Shown here: piece by piece, positions 1-11,700 of the stretch
How the letters are laid out: each line of letters begins with the position of its first letter
Position numbering within the stretch: position 1 is the stretch's first letter
Source of the DNA: Bradysia coprophila
Taxonomy: Eukaryota; Arthropoda; Insecta; Diptera; Sciaridae
Assembly: GCF_014529535.1 (NCBI RefSeq)
Contig: NW_023503555.1
Coordinates: 7,998,001 to 8,062,000 of the forward strand
Length of the DNA: 64,000 nt
Reading direction: 5' to 3'
Program-made: the position numbers and the translations under genes
The notes under the pieces: generated by a model
The model's database searches: none
What the model was told of the DNA's origin: nothing
Seen by the model: only the letters and a program-made list of their open reading frames with translations

Positions 1-66
1 TATGCCCACCCTGAGGTTCCTGCAAAATTTCATGGAGATTGGCTGACTAGTTTCCGAGATCGACCG

Positions 67-101
67 TCGATAGATAGACAGATAGACAGATAGACAGATA
101 G
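67..101. repeat. GATAGACA microsatellite
   Basis: A short tandem array of an 8-bp unit (gatagaca) lies just inside the window edge. Nothing suggests function. Confidence 0.85.
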
Positions 102-3100
102 AAACATACAGAGTAAGTTGAAAGATTTTGATTGTTTGGAAAACGTTAATTTGGTGCATTTTCTATCAAAATGACCAACTTCAAAACGATGTATCTCCGG
201 CAATTTTGAAGTTACATAGTCGAGTGATAGCTCGTTTTGCTCGTATTTGAAGCGCGAATAAGATAGAATAGGATTTGTGGTGATACAGGCCAAAGGAAAG
301 AAACTTAAATTCTCGCCTATATATAGTTGCCGCGTCTCAAAAAATTTTCTTCGTTCTTTTTTTGGAAGTTAGACTGCGTCAAGTCCTCCGCTATCGCTCC
401 GGACATGATTCATATCCTAGTTGAGTGACATCTTTGTACATAGAGACGTAATAGTGTCGGTCAATAAATGTTCTTCTTCTACCTTCAACAGAGCTGGTCA
501 TCTTTTATTCGTCCGCTGCGTAGAAACTCATATTGTTGTTAGTGAGAAATATTTTCCCTGAGATTGGTCATATGGATGCGTTACAACTGGCAGATGATAA
601 TTGTCTTATGAGTGATTTCCTCAGCATCTGCCACTTGTGACGCAATTTTTTTTCTTGGTAAAATTTTCTTCGTCACCACAACTAATATCAAATGATTTGG
701 AAGTTAAATTTTTGCAAGACTAGCGTCACCTTTTCCTCTTTTGAGGTTTTGACGTGTTAAAGATATATGTGAAAAGTCTGTTTCCGAGAGAAAAACAGGT
801 CTGATCCTGATCCTGATCCTGTGAGTCGAACGGTAAAGCATGTACTTTATGGCAAAAAAAATCAAAAGCGGAAATCGTGCTACTCGGCTGTAGAATGATA
901 GATGGATGTTTTGCAATTGTTGAGTTGGTATGTTGGTCATGGGCTGGCTATCTTAAACTTCCAAGTTCTAGAACTTTAGGATGTTGAAGGATTTCTGAGG
1001 TTTTTCTGGGAACTTTTCTGGACTTTCGGTATTATTGAGGTATTATTTGGTTCCCAAAATTTTGACACCTCATATGGTCCACCATCATCACAGTTCTAGA
1101 ATTCAAGGAATCTGAAAGATTTCTCAGTTTTTTTTAACCTTTGGGATTATTGAGGTGGCAGAGTGTCGGTTTTCGCGATTAAGCAACCACACATGATCTG
1201 CCATCTTCCCACATGTAGAATTCAAAGAATTTGTGTCCCTTTTTGGGATCCCTTCTGAAATCTGCTTGTTCCAGAAATTCCGCTACCTCTATGGTCTACC
1301 ATCTTCCCTCTAGAATTTGGAGTGATTGAAAGGGGTTTGCGAGATATTTTTTTGATCCCTTCTGTACTTTTGAGATTGTTAAGGTAGTAATAGTTCGGCT
1401 CCTAAGATTCCATCATAAATATGTGGCCGTAAGTTGTAGCAATACGGACGCACTAAGGATTGATGTACCTCTGCGCAAAAGTTTTCACTTTTTGAAATTT
1501 ATTTTTCGACACATTAAGCTGTTCCGAGCTATAGCTTGAAAAATGTTTTCTTGGAACTCCGTGGAACTCCTTCGAGCTCCGTGGAATCGTCCATCCAATC
1601 ATGTTGAAAGTGTAATTGTAATTTACCATTAAAAATGAATGCAATACAGGAGAATGCACCTCATCAGTGATTTTTCAACATCACTTGGAAACACCACAGC
1701 AAAATATTCTGGAACGTTCAACAATCAAAATTCAATAAAATAATATTTAACCAATATAAACGTCCTGTAATTGCATATTATAGCAGTTAACAAGAAGTAT
1801 TTACTATTCCTGTTGTCCTGTTCATTGAGTTACAAAGATCGAATAACTTATTACAAACAATGTGTTCGAACGATTTCAAACAGTAGATATTGGGTTGGAT
1901 ATCTCTACTCTATGTGCTTGCAGAAAAATCATCATTTGACATGTCAACGTTAGAATCATCATACTTGTAGTTCGTTCCAATTATAGAATTTCCAGTTGTA
2001 TACGTTCGGTTTCTATTTTTTTCTATTTTTAATACGTAATGGGGACATTAATGAGGTATGGTGATAATGACCGCGACGATGTGTTTAAGTTCACGACTAT
2101 TCTCAGTTATATCAATCTTTGATTGTTCTGCTGAGCAATTAGAGCGACTCTAATGTAGCAAGTCAACTGAACGAATGACGATTGACGAGCAAACATTTTT
2201 CTACTAAAAACTATTTCTTCCAAAAAACGATATTGCGCATGACCTCCATATGATAAAACATTGTAATCATATTCAACTGTCCAATGTAATAACGTACAGA
2301 AATGTACAAAAATTGGAGCAGCATTCCTCAAAACAAACCCCCTCAATAATATCAAAATGAATTTCAACTTTGTTGTGAGTGCATTGTGCCCATCCGAATT
2401 GACATAATATCTGACGTTCGCGTCAATCTAGACTCCATCGGAAAGCACCAGGCTAACATAATTTCACAGACGTATGTTTTCTTTTTATTTAGTAGCCGTC
2501 TCCACTGTGATAATGTCGTTTGGTTAGGCGATGCATTGCGAACGGCGACTATACGTTGGATTTCTCTCTTATGGCTCTTTCTATATTTGTGTGTTTTATT
2601 GGGAGAGCTGAGTAGACGCACTGGGTATATGCACGTTTATAAAATACAGCATTTTCTGTGTATCTACGGTATGTACACTGAAAATTTATATGGAAATTAT
2701 CTAATGAACCGTTCATATATTTGCGTGCCAGCTGCCTTCGTGGATTTCTTTCAGAATCTAGAACAGAAGGTGTTCAAGTTATCCGAATGTTTCTAGCGTT
2801 GAACATTTTGTGTTCATAAATATTATCGCACATTTGTTCGACAACGGAGTGGCAATGTTTTCTCACTTTTGCTTTTTGTTCGAGGAAAATTGATGCATTC
2901 AAATGAAAATATTCATTTTGGGTGTATAGACGTTTTGGCGTCGATAATATTCCGTAATGGTTGACCAGGGCAGCATAAATTAGTTTGGGAAAAGCGGACC
3001 GTTTGAATCATTTGTTCTGTGTGTGGTGTGGAGAAATGAGTTCGCATAGAGAATTTTCCGACGCTGACAATACATAATGTGGATGGACGGAGTTAGACGC

Positions 3101-3585
3101 GTGTTGTGAGGAAAATTCTACATTTCCTCAATGCATACAAAACGTCGCGATGTCAATAGCTTTCCCTGAATTTCTACCAACCCAGCAGAACTGCTAGAAA
3201 TACTTTACTATCATCGACTAAATACGAAAATAGAATTCTAATTTTTGATACATTTTCCTTTACGCTATTTATAAGGGTGGCTATATTTAGAACACGGTTG
3301 GATACACGCATGCGTGTCTGTTTCTGGTATTGTAATGTGTGGCATATTGTTGTGGAAGGTGTATGAATCGACGACAGTATAAAATTATCGCTGTTCAGAG
3401 AACGACTGATGGGATAGTACAAGTGTCACATCCGTACACCAATAGTATTACCCATAAATACCTGTTGCGATGTCTAAAAAATGTCTTTGAAAAGGTAACT
3501 ACCAGAAAATTAGCTGTAGTTGAAGGGGAGACGATCTCAGTGATTCATGTTTTCTTTCAAAGCTCAAAGCATCGTTCTGTTTTCG

Positions 3586-3795
3586 CACAGAACTGCTACT
3601 AGTATGAACAAAAAAAAATATTCGGAGGTTTGTGAAATCATAGGCACTGCGTTTCTTTTATAAAGTTAGATGACTTGTTTTCGTTGTATGAGTTAAAACA
3701 TACAATACAAGTAATCCTAATCGATAGCTCTTATCACTAAAGCCTCCAAATTTGACACTTGTCAATTTAGTGTTCATGCTAGAGGCAGTGATGTG
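3586..3795. mobile_element. hAT-like MITE, copy A
   Basis: The ends form an imperfect terminal inverted repeat: CACAGAACTGCTACTAGTAT at the left, and the reverse complement of GCTAGAGGCAGTGATGTG at the right. Interior sequence is shared with the copy at 41,209-41,384, including the ATATTCGGAGG and GGCACTGCGTTTCTT segments. No clear target-site duplication survives here. It has no coding capacity, so it is a non-autonomous element. Confidence 0.65.
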
Positions 3796-4879
3796 GTTCT
3801 AGAAGTATTTCAGATTTATGTCTTTCAGTGGATACTGAAGAGTTTCAATATTTCGGAATCCGCAGCGAACTGTTCCATTGACATTTCTTTCTTTATATTT
3901 TTTTTTCTTTCTTCATTGAGAACAGATCCTAAAACTTCTAAAATCTCTTTTTTTCAGAATTTCGACGGAATTTTTCCGAATTTTTTTGAATTAAAATTCT
4001 GAAATAGTAAGCCCTGATTAACGCAATTTAATGGTCAGGTTGGTGATGGTTATAAAGGTATGCATGAATTGTTTTTAGGAGATTTGTCCAAATTAAGGAA
4101 GATTTGGAAAAATTTAGGAAAATTAAGGAAAATATGGGGAGTTCCACCGATTCTGTCATATTCAAGTAAATTTAAAATAAAATACCAAATCAATGGCATA
4201 AAGATACGAAATGTCTTGCGCATCGAGATATAATATTACCGAGAGAGTATCGATTCCACGAGATTTTAAAATTATCTGTCAAATATAAGCTTGCGCGGGC
4301 GAAGGTATGATGAAAATTTTCGAGTTTTCTGTATCTGCTTCATATGTATTAGTTTCACGGTTTCAGCAGACTAGTAGTCAATTCATTTTAGAAATTTTTA
4401 ATTCTGAAACATTCAGAAAATTCAGAAAAATTCCGAAAAATTCTGAAATTTGTTGTCAGATTTTTTCGAAATTTTCAGAATTAAAATTCTCTAAAACAAG
4501 CCCTGCTTGCAGTTGAAAACCATTTGACTGTTCCTTATCTCTAATAAATTCTCGTGGATTCGATGCACCAGATCGAACTAAAAAAATATTCGAAAAAAAG
4601 TTGGGGCCACCACAAAGTGATAAATCGAACTTTTTCATTCAATCTGGTGCTTCGAACCTAGGCGAATTCTTTAAGATAAGATAAGTAACAGTCAAGAGTG
4701 GTTTAACTACAAGTTTGGTGGCACTGAGTATGGAGCATCTACAGAAAAGTCGAACATTTTCCAGCTTATTCCCTTGACTGAAAGTCAGGGTCTTATGAAA
4801 GAAAATACCCTTAAATGTCCGTAACGCTAAGTTCACTTTGATATTTTGAAAATGTTCTACATTGGCAAAAAACGTTAAA

Positions 4880-6480
4880 TACAGAAAACGTCCGTACACT
4901 TGTGGACTCGATAACTCGAGTAATTCTTTACCGATTTACAAAATTTTGGTTTTAATCGACGGAGAATGAAAATCTTGAGGTTAAGTTCGTAGATGGGCAA
5001 TATTGGGATAATGAAATGGGAGTAATTCTCAAGAGAATTTTATTCCTTGTTACCGCGATAACTTCCCTAATTCTTATCAGATTTTCAAATTTTTTGTGTT
5101 ATTCGACGAAGATTGAAATTCTTGAGGTTGAGTTTGCAGATGTATAATGTTAGAACAACGAGATGGGAGAAATTCTACACAGACGCTTTTCCTTGTGGAC
5201 TCGATAGCTCGAGTAATTCTTTACCGATTTGCAAAATTTTGGTTTTAATCGACGGAGAATGAAAATCATGAGGTTAAGTTCGTAGATGGGCAATATTGGA
5301 GTAATGAGATGGGAGTAATTCTCAAGAGATTTTTTTACTTGTTACCGCGATAACTTCCATAATTCTTATCCGATTTTCAAAGATTTTGTCTTAATCGACG
5401 AAGATTGAAAATCTTGAGGCTGAGTTTGCAGATGGATAATGTTCGAACAACGAGATGCGAGAAATTCTACACAGACGCTTTCTCTTGTTACCGCGCGATA
5501 ACTTGAGTAATTTTTACCCGATTTTCAAATTTTTTGTTTTAATTGACAGAGAATGATATTGGAGTAGTGAGTTTGGAGTAATTGTAAACATAACTTGTTT
5601 ACCACGACATTTTTGCAACGGATTTCCAGAAAAATTTCTTATTTGACGAGTAGTGAAATTCTGGATTTCTGGTCTAACAATTAAGAAGTACTTCCCAAAA
5701 GAGTTTTTGCTTGCTTGCTTGAGAAACCGATAGCTCGAGTAATTCTCAGAGGCTTCAAAAATCAATTTCGACCAGTAGCGTAATTCATGTGGTTAAACTC
5801 GAACATTGGAATTTAATTGGACTAGTAATCTGGGATATACGACAATTTTTGCGTGAAATCCGTATTCTTAAAAGAATTTTTTTCGTTCCTAAAATGTTTG
5901 AACGAGTGTGAACTTTGTGGCCAGAGCGAAGCGAGGGCCATAATTCACACGAGTTATATTTTTTCAAGAGGTAGGCAGGAAATACGCCAAATTATACTCA
6001 GACGCTTTTCCTTGTTATCGTGATAACTTAAGTAATTTTACCCGATTTTAAGTTTGTAGATGGATAATATTGGAGTAGTGAGGTTGGAGTATAATTGTAA
6101 ACACAACTTGTTACCGCGACATTTTTGCAACGGATTTCCAGAAAAAAAAATTATTCGACGAGTAAGTGAATCTGGATTTCTGGTCGAACAATCGAGAAGT
6201 CTAGAACAATCTTGCTTGCTTGATAACACGATAACTCGAGTAATTCTCAGAGGCTTCGAAAATCGCAGATTTGAAAATATTAAGTGTTTTCGACCAGTAT
6301 CGTAATTCATGTGGTTAAATTCGAACATTGGACTTTATTGGACTGGTAATCTGCGATATACGACAAATTTTGCGTGAAATCGCGTTCTTAAAAGAAATTT
6401 TTCGTTCCTAAAGTGTTTGCACAAGTGTGAATTTTGCCAGAGCCGTAATTCACATGAGTTTTTTTTTCAAGAGGTAAGCA
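4880..6480. repeat. Degenerate long-period tandem repeat
   Basis: Sequence around 4,903 recurs near 5,198 (a spacing of about 295 bp), sharing segments such as GATAGCTCGAGTAATTCTTT and ATCGACGGAGAATGAAAATC. A second segment near 5,605, beginning ACATTTTTGCAACGGATTTC, recurs near 6,119. The copies are diverged. No open reading frame is conserved between them, so this is an old repeat block rather than a coding repeat. Confidence 0.7.
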
Positions 6481-7079
6481 AGAAATGCGCCACCTGTTCA
6501 GCGCTTTTAGTAGACTATATAGGAGACTCAACTTAGGAGTAAGACATCGCTCGCTGGACCTTCAACTCATAGCTCTTTTTGTTTCTTCAGGAAATTAAAT
6601 AAATATGAGTAAAATGAAGCATGTGATGACTGCTGTTTTCTGAATAAAAGAGACATCACCTTTTCATGTGACTTTAATTTTGTGATCTCAAAAACACCAC
6701 CTCATTTAAAAATGGTTAGAAAACTAAGGCTGGAATTATAGAAAAAAAATAGCCAGTCAAGGGACCTGACCCACCCAAGAGGTGGGGCCTAGTATGTATA
6801 TAAGTGCGGAAAACACGCGTGGAAGGGTTTCATCAAAGACGTATACGGAGGTTCGTTTGTATGAAGCAAATTTCTACCTAGATTTTACTGACGTCCGCTG
6901 TATTTGACTGAAAAAAAAACTTTACGGATTTTAATGTCTCGTGGAAGCGGACACCATCCACGACTAAAAAAAGTGGACAATCGATATATACACTTCTGTA
7001 CACTGCTGGAATTCATGCAAATCATTTGAATGAATTTTACGTGCTTACTGTAATGTCAATGAAAACTGTGACGTCCAAC

Positions 7080-8170
7080 TTACAAATCTTGTGTCGTCAA
7101 GTAATATTTTTAGTGCCAGCAGAAAGTGGTCACACAGATTGGACGTCGCGTACAATAAAGGCTTGAGAATTTGCATGAGAGCGCTTAAAGGCCAACGGAA
7201 AAAAGTTGGAAAAGGTAGTAATCTTCACGGATTCACTGAAGGGTTGCATGTGGATAGAGGAGGGACTGGAAGATTACTTGGTTCATCTAATAAGAAAGGT
7301 GATCGAAGATAATAAAGAAACAGAATTCTACATTCAATGGATACCGAGTCATGTTGGTATATAGGGCAACGAACTTGTCGACGACTATGCCAATCGTGGT
7401 AGTCATTTGGAGGAAGTTACGGATTTGAAAATCACTTTTTCGGACGCGAGACATGAATTGAAACGAAATATGACGGTGGAATGGCAGGAGCGATATCAAG
7501 AATCAGCCAGAACGAAGGGAAAAGCAATGAAAGTAAATTTATAGGTATGGCCAAACGTTCAAATTTGTTCTAGCCGGAGCACCCGGAGCACATACGGATT
7601 TGCATGGCGCCACCTCAAACGAACTGATTTCTTGTGCAAATTTCCACTAGAAATGAGTTCGTTTGAGGTGGCGCCATGCAAATCCGTATGTTCTCCGACT
7701 TGTATGGACTGGCCATACCTACTTATCTACTTTCATTGGGGAAAAGCACACTTCGAAATTCAGAAAACTGTTAAACTGAAACCTTGGTTCATAAGTAGTG
7801 AACCGAACGGCACCGAAGTGAAGATTTTGACGAGATTAAGAACCGGACACGGTGTGAAGAAAAAGATGTTCAAATTACGAGACTCAGAATTGTGTGAACA
7901 ATGCTAAATGAAAGAAGACCTGGAACACATTCTGTTGAGATGTACGAAGCATGAAGCAGTGAGAAGAGGATTTTCGGCACTGGTGCAGAGCAGAAATTTA
8001 ACAGAATTACTCGAAAAAGTTGACCTGGTTCGATACCGCGCGATCGTAAAGTTCTATCGAGAAGCGAAATTGGATTTTTAAAGTGAGAATATAAACAGGA
8101 CAGCCCTGGCTGAACACGGTTCAACTGAACCACGCCACAAGATATATTGGAACAACAACAACAACAACAA
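7080..8170 (+). pseudogene. 5'-truncated non-LTR retrotransposon (RNase H and zinc-knuckle end)
   Basis: Translated fragments read like the 3' part of a LINE second ORF. RKWSHRLDVAYNKGLRICMR (from about 7,120) resembles the end of the reverse transcriptase domain. EFYIQWIPSHVGI (from about 7,320) followed by GNELVDDYANRGS is the RNase H signature, interrupted by an in-frame TAG after VGI. After an inserted MITE (7,542-7,721) the reading resumes with RLRTGHG and a CxxC...H...C cluster (CEQC, then EDLEHILLRC after a stop), the usual C-terminal zinc knuckle. It ends in a run of AAC triplets near 8,152-8,168, as in several LINE clades whose tails are short tandem repeats. Stops, frame shifts and the insertion make it inactive. 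The clade (I, R1 or Jockey-like) is not resolved. Confidence 0.8.
7542..7721. mobile_element. Palindromic MITE inserted in the LINE
   Basis: The ends are TAGGTATGGCCA and its reverse complement TGGCCATACCTA. Inside is a near-perfect inverted repeat of about 35 bp (left arm from 7,591 starting CATACGGATTTGCATGG; right arm near 7,670-7,690) around a short loop. The LINE reading is broken exactly over this interval, so the MITE inserted after the LINE. The same ends (AGGTATGGTC...GACCATACCT) occur at 24,997-25,093. Confidence 0.8.
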
Positions 8171-8797
8171 TATTTTTAGTCAAATCAAGACATATGAAAG
8201 AAGTGAAATTCTTGAATTTGAGCACTTCGAGTATTCTCAATACAGTCGGGAATTTGGATAATTTTCAAGAACTTCTGTGTTTCTGGAATTTTAAGAATTT
8301 CCAAAAATTTTGAGAAATCCAACAATTATGAGAATTTTGGGAATTTTGAGATTTTTAAAGAACTTTGGGAACTTTTAAAAATTCGAGAATTTCAAGAATT
8401 TTCAAAAGTTTCTGGAATTTCCAAGAATTTCAGGAACTTCGAAAATTTTAAAAATTTCAGAATTTCTGAAATTTCCAAAAATTTCTAGAACTTTTAAGAA
8501 TCACTTTCACGGAAATAGGCCCTGATCACCCATGCAAAGTTAATCGAGTCAGTCAAACAAACAGTGGCGAGACTCGGATTGAACGCGATATTGTCGATCT
8601 TCTTCGCTGCATCAGCATGTAAACGAAATTCACCAATTTTCATTTTCAATATAACTCATTTATGACACGAGAAAAATAAACTTTTTTACAACAAAATTCA
8701 ACAAAAAATATAATTCCAAAAAATGGAACGAAAAACATTTCTTAATTCAACGATTCAACGGTTCAATTTACACGAATGAGAGCCCACTGACCACTTT
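8171..8797. other. Spacer downstream of the SYCP2-like gene
   Basis: It contains a low-complexity block (8,200-8,500) of variants on GAATTTTCAAGAA and a segment ending in AGGCCCTGA that belongs to a dispersed family seen near 4,010, 4,500 and 32,775. No gene is visible. Confidence 0.6.
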
Positions 8798-11700
8798 TTA
8801 TATCGCCTGCCCATTGCTTTCTCCCTCATGTACCTGCAGTCGATCAGAAGCCGTGTTGCACATTGATTCCAGTGACTCCAATAGACAATTGAATAATTGC
8901 TCCCAATCGGATACTCCACGATCCTGATGGAACTCCTTTCGGCGTAAGCTGCAAATTTGCGTAAAATATTTCTAATGAAAACTTTGCGGGGTAATTTCAA
9001 CCGGGATAGATATGACCGGACAACGATTTCGTCTACCATTTCCCATTTTAGCATAATATAGAAAGATGAGACTTACCGATCGATGAATGTTTTCAGCGTA
9101 TTTTGGTTCCGTTCACACGATCCACGGCAAGTATGACTTGATTCCATCTCAATTCTATTCAAATAATCGAGCAGCTCCTTCATATTACCGGCGCATTTTG
9201 TCGTCGAACATAGTTCAACACCGGTCATTGCTGTACGGTTCGTCGAAGCGTCGCCTGAGCAATCAATATTTGTCGAAGGCGATTCGTCGTGATGTTGTGG
9301 TGGTTGGCATATCGTTTTCGTTAACATCTTCTGTTGATGCACCGCCACCATTTTTTGCGACGCATAAATTGGAAGAGACATCTTGCCTGCAGAGATCGCC
9401 GAAATGTCCTTATGAGGTTTGTGTTGCCCGGCATCAATTTCGCTTGAGGCAGGAATCGGTGAAACATTGACTTCAGCACAATACTCATTCATTGATACCA
9501 TCGGCGTTTGATCAAATTCCAAACGATTCGATGATGGCTTAGCGTCCGGTCGGTTTGATGGATTTGATATGATCCCGTTTTGTCGACTCTTGACCTTTCC
9601 CTCGGCTAAATTGGCTGATGATGGATAAGATGTCTTAACGGTTTGAGCGGTTTTCGCTTTGCTGAATGCCTTACTTCTCGACATGGCTTTGCTCATTGTC
9701 GACTTTGAATCGGTTGAAGTGCCTTCGTCGAAAACGTAGTGCATCTTGCTGGTTCTCTTAGTGTAAGTAACTTGTTTCGCTTTATCAACGTAGGTCTTTC
9801 TGGACGTCGTGACACTCACTTCCTTGTATTTTCGTTTTCGCTTCTCGCCTTGAATGGTGGTCTCTGCAATAGTCACTGCATACGGATCTATGTCCGTAAT
9901 TTTTTTCTGTCCTACCCGCAGCCGTTCGAGACCACGATCGATCATACGTTGGATTGTTTTCAGCCTCCGTTCGTATTTTTGTCGTTTGCTTGCCGGCAGA
10001 GCTGTGACAGTTTCCTTTTTCAGAAAGTCCAATCCATCGTTTGCGATGTAGAATTTAGCTGCACGCTGGAATTCAGCATTGTTGGCGAACACACATCCGT
10101 TGTCGTCGTAAACCTTGCCCTCCTCATCAACGCGTATGCCATCGGTGTTTACACAATCGTTTTCCAAAGTCTTACCATTGGACGAATTGTCGGCCGCTGC
10201 AAATTCATTGCCTACATCAGGCACATCAGTTTCGTCGAATCTTATGGTTAGGAGATTCTCCGAATTGCGTTGACTGTTGAGAGTCGTCGGTTTGGTTAGC
10301 GATGAGTATCGCGGGGCAGCTTTCGATTGTCCTTTAGGTGGCTGTTTGACTATCGCTGCTGACATCTCTCGTAGAATTTTTGGGTTCAACAACTTCTTTG
10401 TTGCATTGGTGGCCTTGTTCTGAGCCGAATTTTTTGCAATCTTTTGGGCAGCGGTCTTTTTTGGCTGGATTGCTGTCGATGCTTTAGGATTGTCGGGCGA
10501 AATCGTTGCTCTCGGAGCAACCTTTGCCGCTGTTGATTCGGTCTGTGGTTCAGACATTTTTGCTTGACTTTGCAATACGTTCGGCATTGGTTGAAAGCAG
10601 TCCACGTCGTCGGGTAAATCGACAGTAAAGTCGTTCTCGAAGCGTTGCGGAACCAACGATAAAGCTGGCGTTTGAGTGGAATTTTGTGAAACAGCTGACA
10701 TCTGAGACGGTTGTGATGCAGGAGCTGATTGGATCGATGACAATTTTGATCGCTTTGCCTTCAGAGACGATTCCATATCGTCTTCTGGATAGATAATCGG
10801 CACACTTTGGATCAATTGCTGGCTTGATGTCGCAGCCTGTTTTTGCGATGAATGTCGTGGCGACGCTTCAGTTACTTCAGTTGCTCTCAATTCCTTAGAG
10901 TTCTGTTCGCGTTTAGGTGCAGAGACTGACATAATCTGTGAGCTGAGTGATTTCGTTGGTTGTACCGATGAGTTCAGGTCCATCTGAGCCGGTCGTGATG
11001 CAGGAGCTGATTGGATCGATGACAATTTTGATCGCTTTGCCTTCAGAGACGATTCCATATCGTCTTCTGGATCGATAATCGGCACTTTTTGGATCGATTG
11101 CTGGTTTGATGTCGCAGCCTGTTTTTCCGATGAATGTTGTGGCGACGCTTCAGTTACTTCAGTTGCTCTCAATTCCTTAGAGTTCTGTTCGCGTTTAGGT
11201 GCAGAGACTGACATAATCAGTGAGCTGAGTGATTTCGTTGGTTGTACCGATGAGTTCAGGTCCATCTGAGCCGGTCGTGATACAGGAGCTGATTGGATCG
11301 ATGATTGTGAAAATTTGGTTCGCTTTGCCTTCAGAGATGATTGCATATCGTCTTCTGGATCCATAATCGGCACACTTTGGATCAATTGCTGGCTTGATGT
11401 CGCAGCCTGTTTTTGCGATGAATGTCGTGGCGACGCTTCAGTTACTTCAGTTGCTCTCAATTCCTTAGAGTTCTGTTCGCGTTTAGGTGCAGAGACTGAC
11501 ATAATCTGTGAGCTGAGTGATTTCGTTGGTTGTACCGATGAGTTCAGGTCCATCTGAGCCGGTCGTGATGCAGGAGCTGATTGGATCGATGACAATTTTG
11601 ATCGCTTTGCCTTCAGAGACGATTCCATATCGTCTTCTGGATCGATAATCGGCACTTTTTGGATCGATTGCTGGTTTGATGTCGCAGCCTGTTTTTCCGA

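Larger units (their letters stand above)
1..7080. other. Gene-free, repeat-rich region
   Basis: I see no gene here that I can support. ORFs of up to 136 codons (for example 2,386-2,796) resemble no family I know and have no convincing splice context. The stretch holds degenerate tandem repeats (about 960-1,400 and 4,880-6,480), one hAT-like MITE copy (3,586-3,795) and low-complexity AAAATTTTC-like blocks near 4,380-4,500. Around 300-540 there is a sequence with an AATAAA motif followed by a T-rich stretch that could be the end of a solo LTR, but I could not define two LTR ends. Confidence 0.6.

Noticed and set aside
300-540. Possible solo LTR with AATAAA and T-rich end
   Set aside because: No TG...CA ends, target duplication or second copy could be defined.
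2386-2796. 136-codon plus-strand ORF with overlapping minus-strand ORFs
   Set aside because: Hydrophobic but without a family signature, splice partners or a paralogue; AT-rich DNA gives such ORFs by chance.
4880-6480. Regular repeats considered as a CRISPR-like array
   Set aside because: Period of about 295-510 bp, diverged copies and a eukaryotic setting exclude it.
9739-10251. 170-codon plus-strand ORF
   Set aside because: It lies antisense to the large exon of the SYCP2-like gene and shows no recognisable motif; the other plus-strand ORFs in 9,087-14,011 are shadows of the same exon.
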